Positions 1 through 5,704 of a stretch of 5,896 bases of DNA are shown here, piece after piece. The DNA is from a bacterium (GTDB lineage: Bacteria > Krumholzibacteriota > Krumholzibacteriia > LZORAL124-64-63): NCBI GenBank assembly GCA_030635025.1, contig DAOVZQ010000188.1:1-5896 (forward strand). Direction: 5' to 3'. Position 1 is the first letter of the stretch. The number at the start of each line of letters is the position of its first letter. The position numbers and the translations under genes were made by a program. The notes beneath the pieces were generated by a model. The model was given only the letters and a program-made list of their open reading frames with translations, did not search any database and had not been told where the DNA came from.

Positions 1-42
1 GGCCCTATTCTATGCCCCCAAACAGACCAAGAATGACATAAC

Positions 43-49
43 AGGGGAG
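43..49 (+). promoter_or_regulatory. Shine-Dalgarno site deciding the deaminase start
   Basis: AGGGGAG lies 5 nt before ATG at 55 but only 2 nt before the in-frame GTG at 52. The spacing favours ATG 55 as the start. The same AGGGGAG with a 5-nt spacer precedes the MoxR gene at 5705. Confidence 0.75.
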
Positions 50-54
50 ATGTG

Positions 55-1110
55 ATGACCCCACAAGACAGACGTGACTTTCTGAGAACCATGCCCCTGG
101 CGGAACTGCACCGCCACTTCGACGGCTCGATCCGTCCGGCCACCCTTTGGGAGCTATCGAAGAAATACTACTCGGCCGTCCCGGACCTGGACTTCGAGGC
201 CTTCCGCCACTACCTCGAGTGGGACGACACCCTGGATAAGTCGCTCATCGACTACCTCGACAAGTTCCACGTCCCGCTGCAGTACACCCAGTTCTACGAC
301 TCGATCATGCGCATCGCCTACGAGATCGCCGAGGACGCCTACGCCGACGGTGTGCGTGTTCTAGAGTTGCGCATCAACCCACTGATTCACCGGCGGGCCG
401 GCCTGACCACGCGCCAGGTGCTGCACGCCACCCGCAAGGGGTTGGTGAGCTTCACCGAGAAGCACCCCGACTTCCGTAGCGGCATCATCGTGATCGCCAT
501 GCGCAGTCACGGCGGCAACATGGCCAAGATCCTCTTGCGCGAGATTCTCGGTGAGAAAGAGGAATACCATTCGCAGGTGGGCGTGATCGGCTTCGACATC
601 GCCGGACCCGAGGCGCCTTTTCCACCGCTGCTCTTCCGCGGGGCCTACGAATTGGCCGGGCACATGGGCCTGAACAAGACCGTCCACGCGGGGGAGAGCG
701 AAGGCCCCGAGCGCATCTGGGAAGCCCTGGACAACCTGGGGCCCGCACGGATCGGCCATGGAACCTCGGCCGGTCAGGATCCGGAATTATTGAAGCGACT
801 GGCCAGCGAAGGCGTGGTCCTGGAAGTCTGCCTGAGCTCCAACTTGCAGACCGGGGCCGTTGCCGACTTGCGCGAACATCCACTGCCGCGCTTCTTGGAC
901 GCCGGCATCAAGGTGGCCATGTGTACCGACAACCCGACCGTCTCGGCCACCTCCCTGTCGCGCGAGTACGAGTTGGCCATGGACCTGTTCGGATTCAACG
1001 AGACCGACATGCTGGCGCTGGCGCGTTCGTCGTGCGAGGGTACGTTCCTCGGCGGCGGCTGTCTCTGTTACGAAGACCTGAAGACCCCTGAAAGCGGAGT
1101 GAACCGATGA
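55..1110 (+). CDS. Adenosine deaminase family protein
   Basis: Predicted cytosolic zinc-dependent amidohydrolase of 351 aa that would convert (deoxy)adenosine to (deoxy)inosine in purine salvage. The signatures of the family are present in order: ELHRHFDGS (H19 and H21, the metal-binding HxH on strand 1), GFDIAGPE near 179-186, HAGE at 211-214 (metal ligand H211, general acid E214), RIGHG at 232-236 (H235), EVCLSSN at 257-263, and TDNP at 291-294 with metal-ligand D292. Length is normal for the family. Mammalian enzymes have a second Asp (TDDP) where this protein has N293; from memory, TDN is frequent among bacterial relatives, so this is not a sign of inactivity. No signal peptide is seen. 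The stop overlaps the next start (ATGA), implying translational coupling with the phosphofructokinase. Related amidohydrolases acting on adenine or aminodeoxyfutalosine share these motifs, so the exact substrate is inferred and no gene symbol is given. Confidence 0.9.
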   Translation: MTPQDRRDFLRTMPLAELHRHFDGSIRPATLWELSKKYYSAVPDLDFEAFRHYLEWDDTLDKSLIDYLDKFHVPLQYTQFYDSIMRIAYEIAEDAYADGVRVLELRINPLIHRRAGLTTRQVLHATRKGLVSFTEKHPDFRSGIIVIAMRSHGGNMAKILLREILGEKEEYHSQVGVIGFDIAGPEAPFPPLLFRGAYELAGHMGLNKTVHAGESEGPERIWEALDNLGPARIGHGTSAGQDPELLKRLASEGVVLEVCLSSNLQTGAVADLREHPLPRFLDAGIKVAMCTDNPTVSATSLSREYELAMDLFGFNETDMLALARSSCEGTFLGGGCLCYEDLKTPESGVNR

Positions 1111-2264
1111 CACGCAAGAAGAAGATCGCGATCCTGACCGGCGGCGGCGACGTTCCCGGACTCAACGCCTGCATCAAGCAGGTTGTCTGGCGGGCCATAC
1201 AAGAGGGTTACGAAGTACTCGGCCTGCGCAAGGGCTGGGAATCCCTGTCCGCCTATAAGGTGGGCGAGCCCGAGTGGAACGCGCCCTGGCTGATGCCCCT
1301 GGGCTGGGACGAGGTGCGCACCAAGGACCGTCACGGCGGTACCTTCCTGCACTCGTCACGCACCAACCCGGCCATGGTCCGCGAAGAGGATATCTTCGAC
1401 CACGTCAAGCAGCCGGGTATGGAGTATCCGGCCGACATCACCGACCACGTGGTGGCGGCGCTTGAGGACATGGAGGTCGACGCCCTGATCCCCATCGGCG
1501 GCGACGACACCCTGAGCTATGCGGCGCGCCTGCACGAGACGGGCTTCCCGATCATGGCCGTGCCCAAGACCATGGACAACGACGTCTACGGCACCGACTA
1601 CTGCATCGGCTTCAGCACCGCGATCACCGGTTCAGTGGACGCCATCACGCAACTCCGGACGCCCATCGGCAGCCACGAACGGATCGGCGTGATCGAACTC
1701 TTCGGCCGCAACAGCGGTGAGACGGCCCTGATCGTCAGTTATCTCGCCGGCGTCAACCGCTCGATAATTTCGGAAGTCCCCTTCAACATGGAGCACCTCG
1801 CAGAGATGCTGAAGCAGGACAAGATGGACAATCCGAGCAACTACGCGTTGATGACCATCAGCGAAGGCGCGACCGAGCTGGAGGGCGAGATCCACCAGAC
1901 CGGCGAAGAGGATGCCTATGGTCACCAGAAGCTCGGCGGTATCGGCAAGCACACGTCCGACATGGTCAAGAAGCTCGCGGGTTCGGACATGATGTACCAG
2001 TCCCTGGCCTACCTCATGCGTTGCGGCGCTCCCGACGCGTTGGACCGCATGGTGGCCATGAACTTCGCCAACCTGGCCATGGATTTCCTCATCGCGGGCA
2101 AGTCCGGGTACATGACCGGGCTGCAGGACGGCAAGTACATAGCGGTTCCCCTGCAGTCGATCATTGGGGGGATCAAGCGGGTGGATGTCGATCGGTTCTA
2201 TGATGTTGAGCATTATCGGCCCAACGTGAAGAACGTTTCGGGGATGCCCATGTTTCTTACCTAG
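1107..2264 (+). CDS. 6-phosphofructokinase, probably pyrophosphate-dependent
   Basis: Cytosolic glycolytic enzyme of 385 aa that phosphorylates fructose 6-phosphate to fructose 1,6-bisphosphate. Visible motifs are the N-terminal phosphate-binding TGGGDVPGLN (11-20), GGTFLHSSRTNP (77-88), GGDDT (131-135), PKTMDND (153-159, with D157 the catalytic-base position), SHERIGVIELFGR (189-201), ISEGA (251-255) and LMRCGAPDALDR (303-314). Two positions point to the phosphoryl donor. ATP enzymes such as E. coli PfkA have Gly at positions 104 and 124; here these are D134 and K154, the pair characteristic of PPi-dependent enzymes, which makes the reaction reversible. The start ATG overlaps the deaminase stop by 4 nt and follows GGAGTG at 1096-1101 with a 5-nt spacer. 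The protein is longer than E. coli PfkA (320 aa), with extra residues around 45-75 and at the C-terminus. Family assignment is very secure; donor specificity is inferred from two residues. Enzymes of this group are often named pfkA or pfp regardless of donor. Confidence 0.95.
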   Translation: MTRKKKIAILTGGGDVPGLNACIKQVVWRAIQEGYEVLGLRKGWESLSAYKVGEPEWNAPWLMPLGWDEVRTKDRHGGTFLHSSRTNPAMVREEDIFDHVKQPGMEYPADITDHVVAALEDMEVDALIPIGGDDTLSYAARLHETGFPIMAVPKTMDNDVYGTDYCIGFSTAITGSVDAITQLRTPIGSHERIGVIELFGRNSGETALIVSYLAGVNRSIISEVPFNMEHLAEMLKQDKMDNPSNYALMTISEGATELEGEIHQTGEEDAYGHQKLGGIGKHTSDMVKKLAGSDMMYQSLAYLMRCGAPDALDRMVAMNFANLAMDFLIAGKSGYMTGLQDGKYIAVPLQSIIGGIKRVDVDRFYDVEHYRPNVKNVSGMPMFLT

Positions 2265-2269
2265 GCGCA

Positions 2270-2419
2270 CACGAACGTACGTGTACATGCAGCCTTGAAC
2301 GGGACGCAACCCCGCCACTTCCTGTGGCGGGGTTGCTTGGCCTTCGGGTCCTTCCGCCATCCGTGGCTCCAGGACCCTTCGGACACCCGTTCAAGGCTGC
2401 ATGTACACGTACGTTCGTG
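2270..2419. repeat. E1: 150-bp palindromic element with a perfect 34-bp outer stem
   Basis: Positions 2270-2303 are the exact reverse complement of 2386-2419 (34 of 34 pairs, checked base by base). The 82-nt interior forms two further hairpins: a perfect 13-bp stem (2306-2318 with 2324-2336, loop TTCCT), and a 7-bp stem (2346-2352 with 2371-2377) enclosing a 4-bp stem (2356-2359 with 2364-2367). The whole can therefore fold as a three-way junction in RNA or extrude as a branched cruciform in DNA. It begins 5 nt after the phosphofructokinase stop. No target-site duplication was found at the edges and no protein is supported. Possible identities are an elaborate (bidirectional) terminator, a small non-autonomous palindromic mobile element, or a structured RNA. 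The structure is certain, the function unknown. Confidence 0.93.
2306..2336 (+). terminator. Terminator-like hairpin nested in E1
   Basis: A perfect 13-bp GC-rich stem (2306-2318 with 2324-2336) with a 5-nt loop lies 42 nt after the phosphofructokinase stop. Its core, AACCCCGCC paired with GGCGGGGTT, resembles common intrinsic terminator stems, and the stem is symmetric enough to act in either direction. The following bases (TTGGCCTT) are only a poor U tract, so efficient intrinsic termination is uncertain. It is the best terminator candidate for the deaminase-phosphofructokinase operon. Confidence 0.45.
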
Positions 2420-2557
2420 AGGTAGGTGAGGAACACGGCCATCTAGAGACGATCATATTGGGCCGCGCTTCTCGTGAGATAGGCCGGAACATGACGCTGG
2501 TCCGGGACCGACCGAACGGTTATCCTCTGAAGCGCTCGACTTCCAGGTCGTACCGGG
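2420..2557. other. Spacer between E1 and E2, no gene seen
   Basis: This 138-nt stretch separates the two palindromic elements. It holds only minor structure: a 4-bp hairpin at 2499-2509 (GGTC/GACC) and another at 2537-2550 (CGAC/GTCG). No tRNA-like fold was recognised. No convincing -35/-10 pair was found, although some promoter for the downstream membrane-protein gene would be expected here or inside E2 if the upstream operon terminates in E1. Confidence 0.6.
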
Positions 2558-2689
2558 GTTGCACGTAGGTGTGTGGGACACTTCGTGGGGCGTCTGGAGC
2601 GGCTTAAGCCGCGGAAGCCGAGCGAGCAGCCGGCCCTGAAGGCCGGCGGAGAGCGCTCCCACGAAGTGTCCCACACACCTACGTGCAAC
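2558..2689. repeat. E2: 132-bp palindromic element with a perfect 32-bp outer stem
   Basis: Positions 2558-2589 are the exact reverse complement of 2658-2689 (32 of 32 pairs), and in RNA the stem could extend outward through G2557-U2690, G2556-C2691 and G2555-U2692. The 68-nt interior contains a 14-nt perfect palindrome (2599-2612, GCGGCTTAAGCCGC) and a 7-bp hairpin (2629-2635 with 2641-2647, loop CTGAA), giving the same three-way-junction layout as E1. The element ends 4 nt before the GGAG of the downstream gene, so an mRNA that starts upstream carries this stem against its ribosome-binding site. No flanking duplication was found. The structure is certain; a role as 5'-UTR regulator, terminator or mobile palindrome is open. 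Confidence 0.93.
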
Positions 2690-2693
2690 TCTC

Positions 2694-2697
2694 GGAG
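2694..2697 (+). promoter_or_regulatory. Shine-Dalgarno site for TTG 2704, adjoining E2
   Basis: GGAG at 2694-2697 is followed by 6 nt and then TTG at 2704. The alternative in-frame GTG at 2683 lies inside the 3' arm of E2 and has no purine-rich site before it. The next in-frame ATG, at 2764, would delete most of the first membrane helix. Confidence 0.55.
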
Positions 2698-2703
2698 TAC
2701 GAG

Positions 2704-4248
2704 TTGGAGTCCAAACGCCTCATAGGATTATCACTAGCATTCGTAGTCCTGGCACTCGGCGCCATGTCCTTGTGGTCCTATGTCACCGACGACACGTGGA
2801 TCCATCTGCGCTACGCCCAGAACCTCCTCGAGCGCGGCGAGTACGCCTTCAATCCCGGTGATCCGACCTACGGGTCCACCTCGCCCCTGTGGGTTTTCAG
2901 TCTCGTCTTTCTGCTGAAGCTCGGTTTGGCGCCCCTGGTAGCGGCTCGCGTTCTGGGGCTGATCGTCGGTGCGGCAAAACTGATCGTGGCCGAGCGTCTG
3001 CTCGTGCGCTTTCCGGTGCCGGCGAGCTGGCGCCTCTGGCTGTTGTTGCTCATCGCCCTGGACGCCTGGTTCCTGCGTTGGACGATGTCGGGCATGGAGA
3101 CGCCCCTGGCCGAGTTGCTCATGCTCGTGTTGCTCGGCCCCATCGCCGCCAGCGGGCCCATCGCCTGGGTGGCCTGGGGCGCGACCTGGGGTCTGGGCTC
3201 GCTCGCGCGGCCGGAGATCGCCCTGCTGGCGCCGTGCGCCCTGCCGTGGTTGCTGTGGTTGCAGCGCCGGCGTCATCCCGGACGCTCAGCCGTTGCGTCG
3301 CTGGCGAAGGTGGCGCTGGGTTGGCTGATGGTCGTCGGGCCCTGGCTGATCTACGCGCAGTCCGTTTTCGGACGCATGATCCCGGGGACCGCCGCCGCCA
3401 AGAGCTATCCGCTGCAACTCACGCCGTCCGAGGTGATCGAGTATCTCGCGCGCACGGTTCAGCAACTCGCGGCGGTGCAGGGGATCCTGTGGATCGCTTT
3501 CGTCGTGGTGGCCCTGGGGTTCTGGATCGACCGGCGCCGCGGTCTGGCCGGGGGCGACGGCAAGACATTCGGTCCGCGCGCGTTGGCTCTAGGCGCCGTG
3601 GCGGCGACCTGGCTTGTAGTGCTGGTCGGCGGCTATTCGGTCAAGCAGGTGTGGACCATCTCGCGGTACGTGTCGCCCCTGATTGCTCCGATGCTGCTGG
3701 CCATGGCCACGCTCGGCGGCGCCATGCTGAGGCGGCAGGGGAGTCGCGGTCGCCTCGGCCGAGGTGTGACGGCGACGGCGGTCGTCCTGGCCCTGCTGAT
3801 AAACGGCTGGTTGCTGATGGTGAAGGTTCGACCCTATGCGACCATTTTCAGCGAGGGCGTCCACGACTGCTACTACGCCACGGGCGAGTGGTTGCGCGAC
3901 AGCACGCCTCCCGACGCCGTCATTGCGGCCCTGGATATCGGTGCGATCGGTTACGCGTCCGAACGTCGCATCCTCGATCTGGCCGGACTCGTGAGTCCCG
4001 ACGCGCGGGCACTAGGCCTCGAGATGGGCTTTCAGCAGATGGTGGAGAGTGGGCGCTGGCTGGATCTCGGTACGCCCGGCTATTTTTTCGATCGCACGCC
4101 GGGGGAGCCCCGCTGGGTCGATCGCACCGTTCGCGGCGTGCGTTTCGAGCTGCTGGACACCTGCGGCATCGATGGCGTGGGACTGGCCGAAGCCGGTGTG
4201 TGGACATACGCCCTATACAAGCTCGAACGAGACGACCCTATTCGCTGA
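2704..4248 (+). CDS. Multi-pass membrane protein, GT-C glycosyltransferase-like
   Basis: A 514-aa protein (from TTG 2704) with roughly 11 or 12 hydrophobic segments, the first at about 7-26 and the last near 356-374, followed by a soluble C-terminal part from about 380. The first loop carries an acidic pair D29-D30 followed by RYAQNL (37-42), FNPGDPTYG (49-57) and STSPLW (58-63). This DD...RYA.NL...N.G...TSPLW pattern, with SGMETPL (129-135) and ARPE (168-171), is typical of polyprenyl-phosphate-sugar-dependent GT-C transferases, including the mycobacterial AftB-like group, where loop-1 acidic residues are catalytic. The C-terminal stretch ALDIGAIGY (409-417) and RILDLAGLVSPDA (422-434) recurs in similar bacterial proteins of unknown acceptor. 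It would transfer a sugar on the outer face of the inner membrane to a cell-envelope polymer or protein; donor and acceptor cannot be told. The gene stands alone: E2 immediately upstream, and an 11-nt tail-to-tail overlap with the phosphatase gene. The start could instead be GTG 2683. Confidence 0.8.
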   Translation: MESKRLIGLSLAFVVLALGAMSLWSYVTDDTWIHLRYAQNLLERGEYAFNPGDPTYGSTSPLWVFSLVFLLKLGLAPLVAARVLGLIVGAAKLIVAERLLVRFPVPASWRLWLLLLIALDAWFLRWTMSGMETPLAELLMLVLLGPIAASGPIAWVAWGATWGLGSLARPEIALLAPCALPWLLWLQRRRHPGRSAVASLAKVALGWLMVVGPWLIYAQSVFGRMIPGTAAAKSYPLQLTPSEVIEYLARTVQQLAAVQGILWIAFVVVALGFWIDRRRGLAGGDGKTFGPRALALGAVAATWLVVLVGGYSVKQVWTISRYVSPLIAPMLLAMATLGGAMLRRQGSRGRLGRGVTATAVVLALLINGWLLMVKVRPYATIFSEGVHDCYYATGEWLRDSTPPDAVIAALDIGAIGYASERRILDLAGLVSPDARALGLEMGFQQMVESGRWLDLGTPGYFFDRTPGEPRWVDRTVRGVRFELLDTCGIDGVGLAEAGVWTYALYKLERDDPIR

Positions 4249-5515
4249 TCAGCCGGACCTGCGGCGATCGCCGTGTCTGGGATACCGCGTAGAGATCACT
4301 CTTGGGTTCGAACTCCTCGGCGGTCTTGCGTTTGACGACGAAGACGGTCACGTCATCGCTCCACGGCGCGTCGTTTCCGTAGGCGCGAGCCGTCTGCAGG
4401 AGCCGCGTGACGATTTCCTCGGCCGGCTCGTCCATCAGGTCCTGCACCAGGGCGGCCAGACGGTCGGTGCCGAACTCGTTGCCGTCGCCCAATTCCTTCT
4501 CCCGCTCGATCAAGCCGTCGGAGAATATCACCAGCACTTCGCCGGGGCGGATATTGGCGAAACTGCGCTTGTACACGGCGTCGTTCAGAGGGCCCAGGAC
4601 CGGACCGTTGCTGGGGAGCTCGAAGACATGGCCGTCGGTGGAGAAGAGCAGGGGCGGACAGTGGCCGCCGTTGACGAACGACAGGTTGCCCGTCTCTTCC
4701 AACTCGCCGTAGAAGAGCGAGACGAAGCGGCTTACCAGCCCGCTCTGATGGATGACGCGATTGAGCTGCTGCATGGTGGTGCTGATCTTGTGCTGGTCGG
4801 CGGCGCCCATGCGCAGGCCGGTGATCACGTCGCGGGCCTGCAGGGCGGCGGGCAGGCCGTGACCGCTGGCGTCGCCGAGGGCCAGACTGATCACGCCGTC
4901 CTCGACGAATTGGGCGTCGTAAACGTCGCCGCCCACCTCCTCGGCGGGGATCGACTCGGCGGCGAACTCGAAGCCCGGTAGCTCCGGCATGCAGCGCGGC
5001 AGGAGGCTCTGCTGGATCTGGCGGGCCTGACGTATCTTAGACTCCAGATTGCCCTGCCGCAGCTTGAGCCCGACCGAGGTGCGAATGGTCTGCAGGATCA
5101 GGTGTAGCTCGTCCACCTCTTCCCGCTCGCGGATCCCGAAGCTCATGATGTATGTGGGTTCAACGCCAACCATCACCGCCGCGTTGTTGAAGTGGCTGAA
5201 CTGGGCCTCCAGGTCGGGGTCGAAGCCGGGCGTGTCGGGCGTGATCATCACGATCCGTTCCTGCTCCAGCTCCCGCATCAGCGGATAGCTCTTGGCGACG
5301 GTCTTGCCGGTGATGGCGTCGCCGAATTCGCCGACGCTGGCGATCAGCGTGTATTCACCTTCGCCCTCGCGGTAAAGCCGTCCGCTTTCGATGCCGGACT
5401 CGGTCCAGTTCTCGACGATCTCGCGCATGATCTCGCGTAACATGTCCTCGTCGCTGCCGGACGCATCGATGCGCTGCAGAACGTCCTCCATGTTGCGATA
5501 TATCTTCTTGGCCAC
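4238..5515 (-). CDS. GAF plus PP2C/SpoIIE-type serine/threonine phosphatase (RsbU-like)
   Basis: Predicted soluble 425-aa signalling phosphatase. A GAF-like sensor region spans about 8-150, a short helical linker (EXKIRQARQIQQSLLP type) covers 158-173, and a PP2C/SpoIIE domain covers about 180-396. The metal-binding acidic residues are all present: EVGGDVYD (193-200; D197, D200), GDASGHG (214-220; D215), SDGL (332-335; D333) and SDDVTVFVV (386-394). VNGGHCPPLL (281-290) and the ARQIQQSLLP lead-in are typical of RsbU-type proteins, which dephosphorylate anti-sigma-factor antagonists (STAS domain) in partner-switching. No STAS, anti-sigma kinase or sigma-factor gene is in the window, so the target is unknown. 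The start is GTG at 5515, chosen because AGGAGG precedes it by 5 nt; reading on to ATG 5626 would add 37 residues without a recognisable site. The ligand of the GAF region cannot be inferred. Confidence 0.93.
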   Translation of the reverse strand: MAKKIYRNMEDVLQRIDASGSDEDMLREIMREIVENWTESGIESGRLYREGEGEYTLIASVGEFGDAITGKTVAKSYPLMRELEQERIVMITPDTPGFDPDLEAQFSHFNNAAVMVGVEPTYIMSFGIREREEVDELHLILQTIRTSVGLKLRQGNLESKIRQARQIQQSLLPRCMPELPGFEFAAESIPAEEVGGDVYDAQFVEDGVISLALGDASGHGLPAALQARDVITGLRMGAADQHKISTTMQQLNRVIHQSGLVSRFVSLFYGELEETGNLSFVNGGHCPPLLFSTDGHVFELPSNGPVLGPLNDAVYKRSFANIRPGEVLVIFSDGLIEREKELGDGNEFGTDRLAALVQDLMDEPAEEIVTRLLQTARAYGNDAPWSDDVTVFVVKRKTAEEFEPKSDLYAVSQTRRSPQVRLISE

Positions 5516-5520
5516 TCCAT

Positions 5521-5526
5521 CCTCCT
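5521..5526 (-). promoter_or_regulatory. Shine-Dalgarno site deciding the phosphatase start
   Basis: On the minus strand a consensus AGGAGG (5526 to 5521) is followed by 5 nt and then GTG at 5515-5513. This is the strongest ribosome-binding site in the window and excludes the longer reading from ATG 5626. Confidence 0.85.
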
Positions 5527-5631
5527 GTTCGTCGCACACAGGATGGCCGTCGGGAGGCGTAGCTGCAACTCCAAATCCGTGAAAAATGTGTGAAATCGGA
5601 AACCCTGAGCCGTGGTTTCGTATCAAGCCTG

Positions 5632-5660
5632 TTGAGACGACCGGCTTGTTCCGTTAGCTT
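5632..5660 (+). promoter_or_regulatory. Candidate sigma70-type promoter for the MoxR gene
   Basis: TTGAGA (5632-5637, 5 of 6 to TTGACA) is followed by 17 nt and TAGCTT (5655-5660), which keeps the three most conserved -10 positions (T1, A2, T6). Transcription would start near 5667 and leave a leader of about 38 nt. A 6-bp inverted repeat, CAAGCC at 5624-5629 and GGCTTG at 5643-5648, brackets the -35 box and could be an operator, but so short a repeat may be chance. Confidence 0.45.
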
Positions 5661-5670
5661 GAAGCGAATA

Positions 5671-5682
5671 TCTGGATCCAGA
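5671..5682. promoter_or_regulatory. 12-bp perfect palindrome in the MoxR leader
   Basis: TCTGGATCCAGA is its own reverse complement over 12 bases. It lies just downstream of the start site predicted from the candidate promoter and 10 nt before the Shine-Dalgarno site, a position suited to a repressor dimer. No known regulator consensus was recognised. Confidence 0.3.
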
Positions 5683-5692
5683 CACACCGGAC

Positions 5693-5699
5693 AGGGGAG
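5693..5699 (+). promoter_or_regulatory. Shine-Dalgarno site deciding the MoxR start
   Basis: AGGGGAG is 5 nt before GTG at 5705 and 2 nt before the in-frame GTG at 5702, so GTG 5705 is preferred. The arrangement matches that of the deaminase gene. Confidence 0.7.
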
Positions 5700-5704
5700 A
5701 CGTG

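Noticed and set aside
6..11. TATTCT as a -10 box for the deaminase operon
   Set aside because: It matches 4 of 6 consensus positions and is well placed, but the -35 region is outside the window, so a promoter cannot be supported.
2491..2568. A 25-codon reading frame (ATG 2491 to TAG 2566-2568) ending inside the first arm of E2, a possible leader peptide
   Set aside because: There is no good Shine-Dalgarno site (only GGCCGG nearby), no regulatory codon run, and a frame this short is expected by chance.
2443..2688. Minus-strand reading frame of 81 codons across E2
   Set aside because: It is built from the palindrome, has no recognisable domain and no ribosome-binding site; it is a by-product of GC-rich non-coding sequence.
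2558..2689. E2 as an integron attC site, because its ends are GTTGCAC and GTGCAAC
   Set aside because: attC sites begin with an RYYYAAC-type core and end with GTTRRRY, the opposite orientation, and have imperfect stems with extrahelical bases. E2 is perfectly paired and no integrase or cassette array is present.
2270..2689. E1 and E2 as the two ends of one transposon or as a retron RNA
   Set aside because: The arms of E1 do not match those of E2, no target duplication was seen, and there is no transposase or reverse transcriptase gene in the window. Each element is palindromic within itself.
2889..4292. Long plus-strand reading frame of 467 codons in another frame of the membrane-protein gene
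   Set aside because: Its product is rich in Arg, Gly and Ala without domains, whereas the overlapping frame at 2704-4248 shows membrane helices and family motifs. It is a shadow frame caused by high GC.
4049..4981. Plus-strand reading frame of 310 codons opposite the phosphatase gene
   Set aside because: It lies antisense to the conserved PP2C domain and its translation has no recognisable motif.
5516..5626. A 37-residue N-terminal extension of the phosphatase from ATG 5626
   Set aside because: GTG 5515 has a consensus AGGAGG at ideal spacing, and the extension covers the divergent promoter region.
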